A stretch of 61,862 nt of DNA from NCBI GenBank assembly GCA_910584945.1, contig CAJUDY010000023.1, forward strand, positions 1-61,862, written 5' to 3'. A model generated the notes under the pieces. The model was given only the letters and a program-made list of their open reading frames with translations, made no database searches and was not told the origin of the DNA. Both the position numbers and the translations under genes were made by a program. Within the stretch, counting starts at the first letter, position 1, and every line of letters starts with the position of its first letter. The stretch is from an uncultured Lachnospiraceae bacterium (GTDB lineage Bacteria; Bacillota; Clostridia; Lachnospirales; Lachnospiraceae). Positions 52,343-59,690 of this stretch are shown here, in pieces.

Positions 52343-52366
52343 CCACTTTCTTACGTCAGCCGATCC

Positions 52367-52624
52367 TTACAGATTGGTTTTGAAGAACTCTTCCATTGCG
52401 GCAGCTGCGGTATCCTCGTCCTCGCCTTCCACCGTTACGGTAACCGTGTGGCCTTTCTTTACGCCCATACTCATGATCGCCATCAGCCTCTTTGCGTCCG
52501 CTTTCTTGGTTCCGTTATCGATCGTCACAACGCTCTTATACGCTGCTGCTGCTTTTGCAAGCATTCCTGCCGGTCTTGCGTGGATTCCCAGTTCGTCCTG
52601 AATGGTGTAGGTAAATGATTTCAT
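52367..52624 (-). CDS. ptsH: HPr phosphocarrier protein, Ser46 replaced by Arg
   Basis: An 85-residue carrier passing phosphate from enzyme I to sugar-specific PTS enzymes. The catalytic His15 lies in ELGIHARPAG. The regulatory site aligned with Ser46 of Bacillus HPr reads AKRLMAIMS, so Arg occupies position 46 and HPr kinase could not modify it there. The protein should work in transport but not in CcpA-type catabolite repression via P-Ser-HPr. AAAGGAGAG precedes the ATG. It follows ptsI after 59 bases and ends at the terminator at 52313-52342. Confidence 0.93.
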   Translation of the reverse strand: MKSFTYTIQDELGIHARPAGMLAKAAAAYKSVVTIDNGTKKADAKRLMAIMSMGVKKGHTVTVTVEGEDEDTAAAAMEEFFKTNL

Positions 52625-52683
52625 GTTCTTTCTCTCCTTTATATAAAAAATTTTTTAACAACGTATCACTTAAATGGCTTCTC

Positions 52684-54300
52684 TTAGCACTCGCGGATGC
52701 GCTTGCGAAGGTCTAATGTATATCCCGGTGATACAGAAAGCTCGTCGATACCCATCTGTACAAACTTCGCGGTCAGCTCCTCATCAGCGCCCAGCTCACC
52801 GCAGATTCCGCACCATGCGCCGTACTTGTGCGCATTCTCGATGGTCATCTGAATCAGACGCAGGATTGCTTCATGATGAGGATCAAAGAAGTCGTCCAGA
52901 GACTGATTCTGACGGTCAATGGCCAAAGTGTACTGGCTCAGATCGTTGGTGCCGATACTGAAGAAGTCCACATGGGGCGCCAGAAGATCGCTGGTAACCG
53001 CCGCCGCCGGCGTCTCAATCATAATGCCGAGCTCCACTTCGCCCATGGCCACATCTTCTCTTGCCAGTTCCAGTTTCACTTCCTCCACGATCTCTTTGAT
53101 CTTCTCGATCTCTTTGACGGAGATGATCATCGGGAACATGATGCCCAGGTTGCCGAAAGCGGACGCCCGGAACAGAGCGCGAAGCTGGGTCTTGAATACT
53201 TCCTCTCTGGTCAGACAGATGCGGATCGCACGGTATCCAAGGGCCGGATTGTCCTCCTTCGGAAGTTCAAAATAGTCAATCTGCTTGTCCGCACCGATAT
53301 CCAGCGTACGGATGATGACCTTCTTGCCGTTCATACGGGACAGAACGGTCTTGTATGCCTCAAACTGCACGTCCTCACTTGGATAATCGTCGCAGCCAAG
53401 ATATAAGAATTCACTGCGGAACAGACCGATTCCCTCGGAATCATTCTCCAGCACCGCATCCACGTCATTCACGCCGCCGATATTGGAGTAGAGATGGATG
53501 TGTTTTCCGGACTGCGTGACGGTCTCTTTGCCCTTCATCTCCTGAAGAAGCGCTCTCTGCTCGTCCGCCTTCTTCTTCTTCTCCACCATCTTTGTCATGG
53601 TCTCTTCGTCCGGATCGATGTAGATCAGACCGGCAAAGCCGTCTACCACCGCCTGTCTTCCGTGGTATTCCTGCTCGATCTCGATGTCCGTCGTCACCAG
53701 CGACGGAATATTCATGGTTCTGGCCAGAATCGCCGTGTGGGAATTGGCAGAACCCTTCTGGGTCACAATCGCCAGAAGTTTGCTCTTGTCAAACTGTACG
53801 GTCTCACTGGGCGCCAGATCCTCCGCCACAATGATCACCGGCTCCGGCATCGCCTCCGGACTGACCTGGGTTCCATTCAGGATGGAAATCAGCCGATCGG
53901 AAATGTCATGAATGTCTGCCGCACGGCCTCTCATATAGTCATCATCCATGCTTAAAAACATGGCTGCCATCTGCTCACCGGTCATGAACACTGCATACTC
54001 TGCGTTCATCTTATCATTCTCGATGATTCCTGTGATGGACTCGTTATAATCCAGATCGTCCAAAAGCATCTGATGTACGTCAAAGATCATTGCCTCTTCT
54101 TCGCCCACATCCACGCGCGCTTTCTCATAAAGACCTTTCAGCTGGCCCATGGCTTTTTCCTTTGCCGCCTGGAAACGCGCAAGCTCTGCAGCAGTATCTT
54201 CGATCTCTACCTTATTGACCGCTTTTTCTGCCTTCCGGTATACGAAAATACTGCCGATGGCAACCCCTTTGAATACACTTTTGCCTTCTCTTACAATCAT
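52684..54300 (-). CDS. ptsI: PTS enzyme I
   Basis: A 538-residue enzyme that takes phosphate from PEP and transfers it to HPr. The phospho-His domain has KGSANSHTAILARTMNIPSLV; the PEP-binding barrel shows IGLFRSEFLYL, GIMIETPAA and FSIGTNDLSQYTLAIDR, and a short C-terminal part carries the usual ICGELGADEE. The start at 54300 (MIVREGKSVFKGVAIG) overlaps the rpoZ stop by four bases (ATGA), with GGAGG inside the rpoZ tail. Enzyme I before HPr is the reverse of the Bacillus order, and coupling to rpoZ is unusual. Confidence 0.95.
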   Translation of the reverse strand: MIVREGKSVFKGVAIGSIFVYRKAEKAVNKVEIEDTAAELARFQAAKEKAMGQLKGLYEKARVDVGEEEAMIFDVHQMLLDDLDYNESITGIIENDKMNAEYAVFMTGEQMAAMFLSMDDDYMRGRAADIHDISDRLISILNGTQVSPEAMPEPVIIVAEDLAPSETVQFDKSKLLAIVTQKGSANSHTAILARTMNIPSLVTTDIEIEQEYHGRQAVVDGFAGLIYIDPDEETMTKMVEKKKKADEQRALLQEMKGKETVTQSGKHIHLYSNIGGVNDVDAVLENDSEGIGLFRSEFLYLGCDDYPSEDVQFEAYKTVLSRMNGKKVIIRTLDIGADKQIDYFELPKEDNPALGYRAIRICLTREEVFKTQLRALFRASAFGNLGIMFPMIISVKEIEKIKEIVEEVKLELAREDVAMGEVELGIMIETPAAAVTSDLLAPHVDFFSIGTNDLSQYTLAIDRQNQSLDDFFDPHHEAILRLIQMTIENAHKYGAWCGICGELGADEELTAKFVQMGIDELSVSPGYTLDLRKRIREC

Positions 54301-54626
54301 TCTTCTTCCTCCCAATCCATAGTTTCCTTTTGATGATCTGACAAATCTTCTGCCTCCGGCATCTCGCTTTCCACGATCTCCTCCGTCGGTTCTTCTTCCT
54401 CCGTCTCCGGCTCAATCGTCACAAAGCCTTTGCTGACTTCCTCCACTGCGATGGAAAGCGGTTTCTTACCCCTGCTGTCCACATACGCCTCCTCTCCCGC
54501 AATCAGTTGTCTCGCTCTCTTCGCCGTCGCAAGGACGATAGAATACCGGCTGTTGACTGTCCTGGTATCCCCCTCTGCCTCATTGTTAATCGTTGTCATT
54601 AAGTCTGTATAAGACGGATGCAGCAT
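54297..54626 (-). CDS. rpoZ: RNA polymerase omega subunit
   Basis: A 109-residue protein. The conserved omega core is at the N-terminus: MLHPSYTDLMTTINNEAEGDTRTVNSRYSIVLATAKRARQLIAG, with NSRYSIVLATAKRARQL as the signature. A C-terminal tail of about 40 residues is strongly acidic (ETEEEEPTEEIVESEMPEAED). The gene follows gmk by two bases and its stop overlaps the ptsI start. The order yicC-gmk-rpoZ is conserved in Firmicutes; the next gene is usually coaBC, not ptsI. Confidence 0.93.
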   Translation of the reverse strand: MLHPSYTDLMTTINNEAEGDTRTVNSRYSIVLATAKRARQLIAGEEAYVDSRGKKPLSIAVEEVSKGFVTIEPETEEEEPTEEIVESEMPEAEDLSDHQKETMDWEEEE

Positions 54627-54628
54627 AA

Positions 54629-55264
54629 CTATGATTCTCCTTTCGAAAAGCTTCTTAGTTCTTCTCTTACCTGGTTCACCAGTTCCATATGATATCGAAT
54701 CCTCCGATGCTCACTCTCAATGATGGAATGGATTTCCCTCACGCAGGTCTCCAGCTCATCGTTGACCACCAGATAGTCGTACTCTTCAATTCCTTCGGAC
54801 TCTTCAACCGCCCTTCTGAGCCTCTGTGCAATCGCTTCCTGAGACTCCGTCCCCCGCCGGGCCAGCCGGTTCTTAAGCTCCCGGGCATCTTTGGTCGTCA
54901 CAAACAAAAGCACCGCCCCAGGAAACTGTTCCCTGATCTTGCGCGCTCCCTGAATCTCAATCTCCAGGATCACATCTCTCCCCTGAGACAACATCTCCTC
55001 CACATAGGCTTTCGGCGTCCCGTAATAATGATTCACATAACTGGCATACTCGATCAATTCGCCGTCTTCGATCATCTGTTCAAATTGTTCTCTGGTCTTA
55101 AAAAAATAGTCCTTTCCCTCTTCCTCTCCCGGTCTCGGAGCGCGGGTCGTCGCCGACACAGACAATGCATACTGCTTATGCTCTGCAAGCAGCTTTTTCA
55201 TGATCGTCCCTTTACCCGCTCCTGAAAAGCCGGACACCACAATCAATATTCCCTGTCTGACCAT
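54629..55264 (-). CDS. gmk: Guanylate kinase
   Basis: A 211-residue enzyme phosphorylating GMP to GDP. The P-loop is GFSGAGKGTIMKKLL; the GMP-binding region SATTRAPRPGEEEGKDYFF and the lid motif RLARRGTESQEAIAQRL are standard. Length fits the family. It starts eight bases after yicC, with AGGA upstream, and rpoZ begins two bases after its stop. Confidence 0.95.
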   Translation of the reverse strand: MVRQGILIVVSGFSGAGKGTIMKKLLAEHKQYALSVSATTRAPRPGEEEGKDYFFKTREQFEQMIEDGELIEYASYVNHYYGTPKAYVEEMLSQGRDVILEIEIQGARKIREQFPGAVLLFVTTKDARELKNRLARRGTESQEAIAQRLRRAVEESEGIEEYDYLVVNDELETCVREIHSIIESEHRRIRYHMELVNQVREELRSFSKGES

Positions 55265-55272
55265 ATTCTATC

Positions 55273-56151
55273 CTATTCTATATTCTGAATCTGCTCACGC
55301 ACTTTCTCAATGGCGGTCTTCAGATCAATGGCACGGTTGGAAACCTCCAGATCATTGGCCTTGGACAGCGTAGTATTCGCCTCCCGGTTCATCTCCTGGG
55401 CAATAAAATCCAGCTTCCGCCCAATCCCACCGCCGACTTCCAGCGCCGCTTTCATGGCTTCCACATGGCTCCGCAAGCGCACGAGCTCTTCATCCACACA
55501 GATCTTATCCGCAAAGATCGTCACTTCTGTCGCAATCCGGTTCTCATCGATCTGGGCGTCCGCAAAAAGTTCCCGCACCTTTGCCTCCAGCTTCTGCCGG
55601 TATTCCGCAAGAATCTGGGGGGAACGCGTCTCAATAAACATAACGGTCTCAAGAATCTCGTCCAGCTTCTGAAGCAGATCCGCCTTCAGCGCCCCGCCTT
55701 CCCGGACCCGCGTCTCCACAAACTTCTCACAGGCGCCGCGCACCGCCTGGGTCAAAAGATGACAGAGCTCGTCTTCATCCTCCGCCTGCTCTTCCATCAC
55801 AAGAACCTCCGGGCAGCGGGCAAGAACGGACACCTGCATATCATTCTTCAAGCCAAACTGCTCTTCCATCTGCCGGAAATATTCCACATACTGCCGCGCC
55901 AGACCCGCGTTGTACGCCAGCGCCGCCGTATGCTCGCTCAGATCCTCGTAGCTGACGTAGACGTCCACTTTGCCTCTTTGTATATACTCCTTTAAGATCC
56001 CCCGGATCATGGAGTCAAAAAAGTTCAGCTTCTTCGGCATCTTCATGCTCACATCCAGGTACCGATGATTCACTGATTTCATCTCAACGGTAATCTTGCG
56101 GTCTCCTTCCGAGACCTCACAGCGGCCAAAGCCGGTCATACTCTTAATCAT
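55273..56151 (-). CDS. yicC: YicC family endoribonuclease
   Basis: A 292-residue protein of the YicC/YloC family, a recently characterised endoribonuclease group. The family start MIKSMTGFGRCEVSEGDRKITVEMKSVNHRYLDVSMKMPK is fully conserved, as is the C-terminal GRKLDFIAQEMNREANTTLSKA. The start at 56151 gives the usual MIKSMTGFGR; the ATG at 56163 adds four residues. In many Clostridia remA lies between yicC and gmk, but here only eight bases separate them. It is the first gene of a yicC-gmk-rpoZ-ptsI-ptsH run with a consensus promoter at 56205-56233. Confidence 0.92.
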   Translation of the reverse strand: MIKSMTGFGRCEVSEGDRKITVEMKSVNHRYLDVSMKMPKKLNFFDSMIRGILKEYIQRGKVDVYVSYEDLSEHTAALAYNAGLARQYVEYFRQMEEQFGLKNDMQVSVLARCPEVLVMEEQAEDEDELCHLLTQAVRGACEKFVETRVREGGALKADLLQKLDEILETVMFIETRSPQILAEYRQKLEAKVRELFADAQIDENRIATEVTIFADKICVDEELVRLRSHVEAMKAALEVGGGIGRKLDFIAQEMNREANTTLSKANDLEVSNRAIDLKTAIEKVREQIQNIE

Positions 56152-56204
56152 TCTTAAAAACATCCTTCCTGGTGGCGCTGCATGTGTCCGCCATAGCTGT
56201 ATTT

Positions 56205-56233
56205 ATTATAGTTGATTTTCTAAATCTTGTCAA
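56205..56233 (-). promoter_or_regulatory. Consensus sigma-A promoter of the yicC operon
   Basis: On the minus strand TTGACA (56233-56228), a 17-base spacer and TATAAT (56210-56205): a perfect match to both consensus boxes at the optimal spacing. It overlaps the rqcH promoter on the opposite strand. Confidence 0.9.
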
Positions 56234-56240
56234 TTATAAT
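56212..56240 (+). promoter_or_regulatory. Sigma-A promoter of rqcH, interleaved with the yicC promoter
   Basis: TTGATT (56212-56217), a 17-base spacer and TATAAT (56235-56240). The two promoters share 22 bases, so one RNA polymerase should block the other. Confidence 0.75.
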
Positions 56241-56270
56241 AAGAGTCATCGTTTCTGTTCACGCTCGGGT

Positions 56271-56289
56271 ATGCGCACTGGCTGCGCAT
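56271..56289 (+). other. Hairpin in the rqcH leader
   Basis: ATGCGCA-CTGGC-TGCGCAT is a perfect 7-bp stem in the rqcH leader, nested inside a longer TCACGC/GCGTGA pairing (about 56250-56314). No T-run follows. Its role is unknown; it may be a leader structure or a member of a short repeat family. Confidence 0.5.
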
Positions 56290-56368
56290 TCCGTAAAAAC
56301 ATGATTCAGGCGTGAGAGGCGATTATTGCGCAGCAAAACCTGCAACCTTATCTGAGGAGAATTATTTT

Positions 56369-58105
56369 ATGGCATTTGACGGCATTACCATCGCCTGTAT
56401 GGCGCACGAATTACAGGAAAAACTGGCTGGAGGACGGATTTCCAAGATCGCTCAGCCGGAGGCGGACGAACTTCTTCTGACCATTAAAACCCGGGAGGGC
56501 AGCTACCGGCTTTTACTGTCGGCAAGCGCGAGCCTTCCCCTCGTATATCTGACAGAAACCAACAAACCAAGCCCTCTGACCGCGCCCAACTTCTGCATGC
56601 TGCTCCGCAAGCACTTAAGCGGCGGACGGATTCTTTCCGTCCGGCAGCCTTCGCTGGAGCGCGTCCTGCGCTTTGAGATCGAACATCTGGATGAGATGGG
56701 CGATCTGTGTAAAAAGTATCTGATCGCAGAGATCATGGGCAAGCACAGCAATCTGATCTTCTGTACCGATACGGACCAGATCATCGACAGCATCAAACAC
56801 GTGTCCGCCCAGATGAGCTCTGTCCGGGAAGTTCTGCCGGGTCGAACGTATTTTATCCCGGACACCCAGGAAAAGGCGAACCCTCTCACCGTCCCGGAGG
56901 AGGACTTCCTCTCAGCCGTCGGCGAGAAAGCAGCGAAGCTGTCCAAAGCCCTCTATACCTCATTGACCGGTTTAAGTCCCGTGGCTGCGGAGGAGATCTG
57001 CGCCATGGCTTCCCTGGAATCCGACCGAGCCGCCGGTTCGTATACCAAAGAAGAGTTGATCCACCTGTACCGGACGTTGGTCCGCTATCTGGAACCGGTC
57101 CGCTCCGGGGATTACGAACCTGCCATCTACTATGACGGAAAAACTCCGCTGGAATTTTCCTGTCTCCCTCTCTCTATATATAACCACTGCCGCAGGGAGA
57201 CCTTTTCCTCCGTCTCCAAGGTACTGGAGCAATATTACGCGGAAAAGAACACCCTGACCCGCATCCGCCAGAAGTCCACGGACCTTAGGCGGATCGTGCA
57301 GACTTCCCTGGAGCGGAATGTGAAAAAATACGATCTGCAGGCCAAGCAGCTGAAGGATACCGAAAAACGGGAAAAATACCGGATCTACGGAGAGTTGATC
57401 AATACCTACGGCTACGACGTGGAGCCGGGAAGCAGAAGTTTTGAGGCGCAAAATTATTACACCGGCGAGACGGTCACCATCCCTCTGGACCCTCAGATTC
57501 CTGTCCAGGAAAATGCGAAGAAATATTTTGACAAATACGGAAAGCTGAAAAGGACCTTCGAGGCCGTCACCACGCTTCTTGCGGAAACCGGCTCCGAGAT
57601 CGAACATCTTCGCTCCATTCAAACCGCTCTCGATATCGCGCTCCAGGAAGAAGATCTGGTGCAGATCAAGGAAGAATTGATGGAATCCGGCTATATCCGA
57701 AAACGGAATCCCGGAAGCAGGCGGCCAAAGATCACCTCCAGACCCTTCCACTATGTCTCCGGCGACGGTTACCACATGTATGTAGGAAAGAATAACCTGC
57801 AGAACGACGAGCTGACCTTCCAGACTGCCAAGGGCAATGACTGGTGGTTCCACGCCAAAGGCGCTCCCGGCTCCCACGTCATCGTCCAGACCAACGGGGA
57901 CGAGCTGCCGGACCGCACCTTTGAAGAGGCCGCCCGGCTGGCCGCTTACTATTCCAGCAACCGGGGCGCCGACAAGGTGGAGATCGACTATGTGGAGAAA
58001 AAGCATGTCAAAAAACCAAACGGCTCCAAACCCGGATTTGTCGTCTACTACACCAACTATTCCATGATGATCGACTCAGACATTTCAGGCATTCAGCAAT
58101 TATAA
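56369..58105 (+). CDS. rqcH: NFACT family ribosome quality control protein RqcH
   Basis: A 578-residue protein that binds stalled 50S subunits and directs alanine tailing. NFACT-N begins MAFDGITIACMAHELQEKLAGGRISKIAQPEADELLLTI; a helix-hairpin-helix and a coiled-coil region follow (about 230-420); the C-terminal NFACT-R domain has YVGKNNLQNDELTF and NDWWFHAKGAPGSHVIVQ. Older databases call the family fibronectin-binding protein. The start at 56369 follows GAGGAG; the longer frame from 56312 lies in the leader hairpin. It stands back to back with the yicC operon, as yloA does in Bacillus. Confidence 0.92.
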   Translation: MAFDGITIACMAHELQEKLAGGRISKIAQPEADELLLTIKTREGSYRLLLSASASLPLVYLTETNKPSPLTAPNFCMLLRKHLSGGRILSVRQPSLERVLRFEIEHLDEMGDLCKKYLIAEIMGKHSNLIFCTDTDQIIDSIKHVSAQMSSVREVLPGRTYFIPDTQEKANPLTVPEEDFLSAVGEKAAKLSKALYTSLTGLSPVAAEEICAMASLESDRAAGSYTKEELIHLYRTLVRYLEPVRSGDYEPAIYYDGKTPLEFSCLPLSIYNHCRRETFSSVSKVLEQYYAEKNTLTRIRQKSTDLRRIVQTSLERNVKKYDLQAKQLKDTEKREKYRIYGELINTYGYDVEPGSRSFEAQNYYTGETVTIPLDPQIPVQENAKKYFDKYGKLKRTFEAVTTLLAETGSEIEHLRSIQTALDIALQEEDLVQIKEELMESGYIRKRNPGSRRPKITSRPFHYVSGDGYHMYVGKNNLQNDELTFQTAKGNDWWFHAKGAPGSHVIVQTNGDELPDRTFEEAARLAAYYSSNRGADKVEIDYVEKKHVKKPNGSKPGFVVYYTNYSMMIDSDISGIQQL

Positions 58106-58167
58106 TTGTATGCCTTTCCCCATGGGGCTTTTTCAATAAGAGGGCCCTATGGCGGTCTTTTGTTCTC

Positions 58168-59196
58168 CTATTCGGGCACCACCCTATATTCTCTGTACGT
58201 ATGAATCCGGTCTTCCAGCCCTTCGGTCACCCAGAGCGTCCCTTCCTCTGTGACCAGCGCCATGTCAAATTCGTCCCGGTGGGAGCGCCAGAATTCCGCT
58301 GCCTGCTCATACCCCATGATATACAGGGAGGTGGACAGCGCATCCGCCAGAGTACCGTCCTCCGATACGACCGTGACCGACTTCAGATCCCCTTCCGCCG
58401 GGCGGCCGGTCCTGGGGTCCAGGATATGAATATACGTATTCCCATCCTCCTCAAAATACCGCTCGTACCCTCCGGAGGTGATGACTGCCTGGTCTTCCGC
58501 CTCCACTACAGCCAGCACTTCCCCTTTCGCGCTGTCCGGGTCCTGAATCCCCACCTTCCACCGGCTGCCGTCGGGCTTTCTCCCGATCACCTGCACATTT
58601 CCACCCAGATAGACCATGCCGGAGGTGATTCCATTGGACCGGAAAAGGTCCATGATCCGCGCGGACGTATACCCCTTGGCAATCCCGCCCAGATCGATCT
58701 GCTGCCCTTCCCCCAGAACAACCGCCGTGCCTTCGCACTGCACCTTTGACGCATCCACCAGCGGAAGCGCTTCAGCAAGTTCCTCTCTCGTAGGCACATG
58801 GTATTCCCGGGTCGGAAATCCCCACAACCGCATCAGCGGATAGATTGTAAAGTCAAAAAGCCCCCCGGTCTCCTGGCCGATGGCCTGCGCCCTTTCAATC
58901 AGTTCTATCGTATCTTTCGACGCCTTCCCGCTCCCCGACGCATTGATCCGGGAAACCTCGCTGGACGCCATCCCTGTGGACCAAAGTCCGTCCAGACGCT
59001 GCACCTCCCGGACCGCCTCCTCCACCGCTTCCTCACTGTTCCTCCCATACGCCGTAAACTCCATATACGTATCCATAGCAAACATCCCCTTTGTACAGGA
59101 CCGGTTCCTCTCTGCCACATACAACGCCCCCAAAGCACCTCCCAAAACCGCCACAACCGCTACCGCCGCAATTCTCCTTTTCCACCGTCTGTCCAT
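58168..59196 (-). CDS. apbE: FAD:protein FMN transferase (ApbE)
   Basis: A 342-residue enzyme attaching FMN to Thr/Ser of target proteins such as RnfG or NqrC. An N-terminal hydrophobic helix (about 8-28) exports or anchors it; Cys34 is too far in for a clear lipobox. Family motifs: AMDTYMEFTAYG, GGLFDFTIYPLMRLWGF, IDLGGIAKGYTSARIMD (FAD site) and TSGGYERYF, HILDPRTGRPAEGDLKSVTVVS with the magnesium-binding Asp. No obvious target protein is encoded in the window. It is convergent with rqcH and transcribed alone. Confidence 0.92.
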   Translation of the reverse strand: MDRRWKRRIAAVAVVAVLGGALGALYVAERNRSCTKGMFAMDTYMEFTAYGRNSEEAVEEAVREVQRLDGLWSTGMASSEVSRINASGSGKASKDTIELIERAQAIGQETGGLFDFTIYPLMRLWGFPTREYHVPTREELAEALPLVDASKVQCEGTAVVLGEGQQIDLGGIAKGYTSARIMDLFRSNGITSGMVYLGGNVQVIGRKPDGSRWKVGIQDPDSAKGEVLAVVEAEDQAVITSGGYERYFEEDGNTYIHILDPRTGRPAEGDLKSVTVVSEDGTLADALSTSLYIMGYEQAAEFWRSHRDEFDMALVTEEGTLWVTEGLEDRIHTYREYRVVPE

Positions 59197-59294
59197 TCCA
59201 ATCCCTCCCGCTGTTATATGAATATCTTCAAATCAATGTGCTCCTCTTTTTGCCCGCCGATTCACAGCCCGCTCCGGCCCCACCCGTCAATCAA

Positions 59295-59333
59295 AGAAAA
59301 AAAGAGTGCTATACTTCATCATACAGCACTCTT
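59295..59333 (-). terminator. Intrinsic terminator after the OPT-PqqD operon
   Basis: AAGAGTGCT and AGCACTCTT close a 9-bp stem, followed on the minus strand by a run of seven T. It lies ten bases after the stop of the PqqD-like gene. The remaining 59197-59294 is apbE upstream sequence. Confidence 0.85.
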
Positions 59334-59342
59334 CCATGATCT

Positions 59343-59690
59343 TCAATTCTTAAATTTGATAAACCGATAACTCTCCACAATCTGAAAATACTTCACAATC
59401 CTGGGATACAAAGGCTCCACCTCATCTCCGAACGCGTCCTTCTGAAGCTTCGCCAGCTCCATCACGGTCCTTTTCCCGTCGATCAACGGCCAGAGGAAGC
59501 TTCCGTACTGTTCCATATGCACGCTCGTATACTTCGGCCGCCGGAACACCTTCTGGGCAATCCGGTTAAAAACCCCCGTATTTTCCACCTGGAGTACGAT
59601 CATCCCGTCCTCTCCCTTTTCCCAGGAAAGTCCCTCTGCCCGTACCGGAATAAGCTCCAGGAAATTTCCCTTTTGCTTTTTCCTGCCCAT
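59343..59690 (-). CDS. PqqD-like small protein
   Basis: A 115-residue soluble protein with a PqqD-type winged-helix pattern: HMEQYGSFLWPLIDGKRTVMELAKLQKDAFGDEVEPLYPRIVKYFQIVESYRFI. PqqD-like (RRE) domains bind leader peptides for radical SAM or other peptide-modifying enzymes, but no such enzyme or precursor peptide is nearby, so another role is possible. The ATG at 59690 overlaps the stop of the OPT gene (TGATG), coupling the two. A GTG at 59711 would add seven residues but lacks a site. Ends at the terminator at 59295-59333. Confidence 0.75.
   Translation of the reverse strand: MGRKKQKGNFLELIPVRAEGLSWEKGEDGMIVLQVENTGVFNRIAQKVFRRPKYTSVHMEQYGSFLWPLIDGKRTVMELAKLQKDAFGDEVEPLYPRIVKYFQIVESYRFIKFKN

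Larger units (their letters stand above)
52034..52366. other. 333-base intergenic region with repeats and a terminator
   Basis: Between the M16C and ptsH genes. It holds the ptsH terminator (52313-52342), a 16-base direct repeat (52159-52174 and 52201-52216), and an 8-bp hairpin ATGTCTGC/GCAGACAT near 52117-52136. The 85-codon open frame crossing it (52005-52262) is not considered a gene, because it follows the repeat structure, overlaps the M16C start and has no ribosome-binding site seen. Confidence 0.7.
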
